Positions 61,389 through 64,000 of a DNA stretch of 64,000 bases are shown piece after piece. Each line of letters opens with the position of its first letter. Within the stretch, counting starts at the first letter, position 1. The position numbers and the translations under genes were made by a program. The DNA comes from Bondarzewia mesenterica (taxonomy: Eukaryota; Basidiomycota; Agaricomycetes; Russulales; Bondarzewiaceae): positions 1 through 64,000 of the forward strand of contig SGPL01000086.1 of assembly GCA_004802705.1 (NCBI GenBank), given 5' to 3'. The notes beneath the pieces were generated by a model. The model made no database searches and was not told the origin of the DNA. It saw only the letters and a list, made by a program, of their open reading frames with translations.

Positions 61389-63062
61389 CTACGGCAGCAG
61401 GTCTTCGGGCGTGCATAGCTGCTCGACCGTCAGATCAGTGATATCCGTGTGACTGCGCGACAAGTCGACTTTGACGTGTTCACGGCCAGGTGAGAATTTC
61501 TGCACGAGGGCTGCATCAAGCGTCCCCTGAATGGAATCGGCGACGAGTCTTCCAATCACCGGAAGGAACTAGGGAAATTACGTCGGTCAGAGATCGACGA
61601 TAGCGAGCGATCAGCTTACCTTGTACGCATGACCGCTGCCAGAAGTCGCCAGCATCAAGCCAGGATCCGAACGGTAAAACCCGATCATCCAATCTCCGTC
61701 TGGTGAGTCTGTGTACCTGTCCCGAGAAGCAATGTCAAGGATATTCATATCTCGTCCGGTCCCGACAAAATTCTCACCAGCAGAGTCGAGTGCTGAAGAA
61801 CGGTTTCCGAGCAAGTTCCGGGTATATCAGACGCAACTGGTTCCGCAGGAACTTCGCAGTCGTCTGGGGTATCAGAAGACCTTCGTCACTGTGAGATAAT
61901 ATCGTCCGGGGTGTCGATACCGCCTTTGTCGATGCGGACCCAGATACATAATTAGTGTATCCCACAGCATGGACGGCGAATTTCATGATGTTCTCGTCGT
62001 TTGGCTAGATAGGATAGTGAGTTCATAAGTTAGCTTATCCTGTAATATAGGGACCTCCACGGACCGGAAACATGTAGAATCCCGACAAGAAATCAAGGAT
62101 CACAGGGCATTGCCGATATCTATCGGCCTCCTCAGGCGTCAATTTCACAGTCGCAACGCTCTGCCTGGAGTGAGTGAGATTGTCAGAAGTGGCATGACCT
62201 TAAGAATGAATTAATATTTTACCCAGTAGCAAGACAGCTCGTGTCAAGGTCGAGTTCGACAAAGGAGGAAGCGGTCCAGGAACCAGTGGCTAGAATGACT
62301 AGATCAGCACGAAAAATCGTGCCATCTGCGCATTCGATGCCAGAGGTCCGCCCTCCCGTACTCAGAAGTTTCTTCGCGGCCTTGCCTCCGAGCACGGTAC
62401 CCCCCATGGACCTGACTCGTTCCATCATGCGCGAGACGCCTTGCGCAGCGTAGGCCCAACCACCATCGCGATTGAGATAACCCGTCAGTCCATCCAAAGG
62501 ACCAACCTCAACCTTTGACGGAATCACTGATCGAATGGATTTCCCGTGGTCCAACTTCGTGATGCGCGCCCCCAATTCGACGTCGTTAGCGAAGGAATCT
62601 GTAGCGTATGGAGCTTCGTTGGAACCGAGGACAAGGACACCGGATCTAGCAGGGAAAATAACGATTATTGGTCAGTCACTGAACGGCTCGGATCTTGGAT
62701 AAATAACTGCTTACTCGTGATAGGTGTCACCCCATTCTTCTACATTTTTCCAGCTCTGAATGGCCTCGTGAGCCAACTGAGCGTAGAAGGGGTCGGAGTA
62801 GGACGTTCGCACGACTAGTGATATAACAGATGAGGTTCGAGGTGGTCATCGTGAGGTCACAGACCGCTGAAAGGGAATCAGATTGAAGAACAGGGTACTT
62901 ACTCTTGTTGATATCAGTGCTTGCGGCATCTGGCGCAGGAAGGACATCCGAGCGGTCGATGACGGTCACGTTCGTGAATCCCCTTTTGAGGAGATGGTAC
63001 GCGCTAGAGATGCCAAAACACCCTGCACCAACGATGAGTATCTTGTCGTCCTGCTTGACCAT
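61389..63062 (-). CDS. FAD-dependent amine oxidoreductase (fructosyl-amino-acid/sarcosine oxidase-like)
   Basis: A flavin oxidase of the DAO family acting on secondary amines such as fructosyl amino acids, sarcosine or saccharopine. Start MVKQDDKILIVGAGCFGISS; the Rossmann motif continues AYHLLKRGFTNVTVIDRSD. Later exons carry VVRTSYSDPFYAQLAHEAIQ, GYLNRDGGWAYAAQGVSRMM, ADLVILATGSWTASSFVELD, NIMKFAVHAVGYTNYVSG, YTDSPDGDWMIGFYRSDPGL and MLATSGSGHAYKFLPVIG. The end is TVEQLCTPEDLLP with stop at 61389-61391. About 450 residues after splicing, with several short introns. The HAYKFLPVIG block resembles fructosyl amine oxidases. No SKL peroxisomal end. The exact substrate is not determined. Confidence 0.88.
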
Positions 63063-64000
63063 GGTGACTACTTTAAATAGAGAAGAGACGGACGTTTTTC
63101 TGGGAACTGCAGGTTACACGGTCAGGAACATCCCCTCCCGAGATTTTCCATCTGGATCTGGATGGAAATCTAGACTTGAATGCGTAAATCCTCGAAACGT
63201 CAAAGGCTTTGCAAATGACTTCGCGGAGTTGGAATCTGCGTGATTCCCACGATTTTTCAAGAGCTTTTGCATGCCAACGTGAACTTCAAGCGGATTTTAT
63301 TGCAGTGGCGATTAACTATGAAGCATGGATATCGCTATACCGCGGCTATAATCAGCACGTTCTCTCTAGTCATGTTATCAGAAGACCCTTGTATCTTCGC
63401 AATACCTCCAAAGGTGCTAGAACCGAAATGATTTATCCAGTCCATCTCGCTCTCGACCGGTCCGGGTCTGCAACCAGCGAAGGGACAATGTTGGAACGAG
63501 TTAAGCATAACCATCCGCGCTGTCCGTGCATTTCTCTGTCAAACTAGAGTGAGCACTATATACATATACATAAGTATGGGCGCCGCTCTGCACTGTGCGC
63601 CCATCAAAGAGTTCCTCGAAAAGATCGGCGCAAAGAAGGTGGCGAGCGGAGACAGGCGGAGACATGGTGATTGATTCTGGGAAGACGTCTGAATGTTCCC
63701 TATCGCGGACTCGCCGCTATCAGCTTCAATTCCGACGACCAAGAGGTTTTTGTTTTACCTTGAGCCGGACGGGGGACCATTGGTAGTGCCTCGGCGCTCA
63801 TTTCGATAAGTAGATACAGTATGTACAAAGAGACATGATTATCTAGTAGAACTCTGAACTTCATCGGTTCTGCGGCACATGCACGTACCTCTCAAATCAG
63901 CCATCCCCGTGGGGCACAAGTCCGCCCATAGTATGCACTTAGCAATAAAAGTGAAAAAGAAATGCTTAGAATAACTATTTGGCAAACGGTCATGATCGAT
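63063..64000. other. window end, no gene recognised
   Basis: The FAD oxidase promoter and beyond. Frames up to 112 codons (63209-63547) lack motifs and plausible gene structure. I see no repeat or RNA gene. Confidence 0.5.

Overview
The window looks like nuclear DNA of a filamentous basidiomycete, most likely an Agaricomycete. Genes are compact and split by many short introns (about 50-70 bases, GT...AG). Promoters carry TATA boxes and pyrimidine-rich tracts. The protein families fit as well: a basidiomycete-type sesquiterpene synthase, Kre9/Knh1-like secreted proteins, a secreted pepsin with an unusual pro-region, and a DDE-endonuclease transposon family common in these fungi. All calls come from reading the sequence and recognising families; no database search was run. 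Multi-exon genes are given as start-to-stop spans.

Bases 1-10,700 are repeat territory. An AT-rich stretch with no gene is followed by a decayed hAT transposon (3040-6973, perfect 8-base target duplication) and, 45 bases later, a decayed DDE-endonuclease transposon (7027-10692, TA target site) carrying a nested MITE. The second transposon ends only a few bases from the TATA box of the next gene.

Bases 10.7-36.9 kb are mostly housekeeping genes. In order: RAE1/GLE2 mRNA export factor, ERG3 sterol C-5 desaturase, a secreted aspartic protease, a DUF1295 membrane protein, a GFA-fold zinc protein, a double-PHD MYST acetyltransferase, a LAMMER kinase, an enoyl-CoA hydratase/isomerase, tRNA-Gly(GCC), the complex I subunit NDUFB10, TRAP-alpha/Irc22, the COMPASS subunit Swd2 and the shared RNA polymerase subunit RPB5. 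Swd2 and RPB5 are head-to-head with 77 bases between start codons. ERG3 and the secreted protease are also divergent.

Bases 37-49 kb start with a 3-kb gene-poor stretch containing an N gap. Then come a sesquiterpene synthase and, convergent to it, one continuous reading frame that appears to join cystathionine beta-lyase to mevalonate kinase through a 41-residue linker with no methionine. A terpene synthase therefore lies beside an enzyme of its own precursor pathway. ZNHIT1/Vps71 (SWR1 complex) and homocitrate synthase (lysine pathway) follow.

Bases 49.8-55.5 kb are a rearranged accessory segment: two tandem Kre9-like secreted genes with conserved promoters, two decayed relatives, and an inverted partial copy of the ERG3 3' end. 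The copy abuts a perfect 27-base-arm hairpin on one side and a small palindrome on the other. A 655-base TA-flanked MITE follows. The last 9 kb hold an ankyrin-repeat protein, an HMG-box transcription factor and a FAD-dependent amine oxidoreductase.

Strongest leads: the putative cystathionine beta-lyase/mevalonate kinase fusion, with a possible splice switch at the junction; its pairing with a sesquiterpene synthase; and the hairpin-bounded ERG3 duplication.
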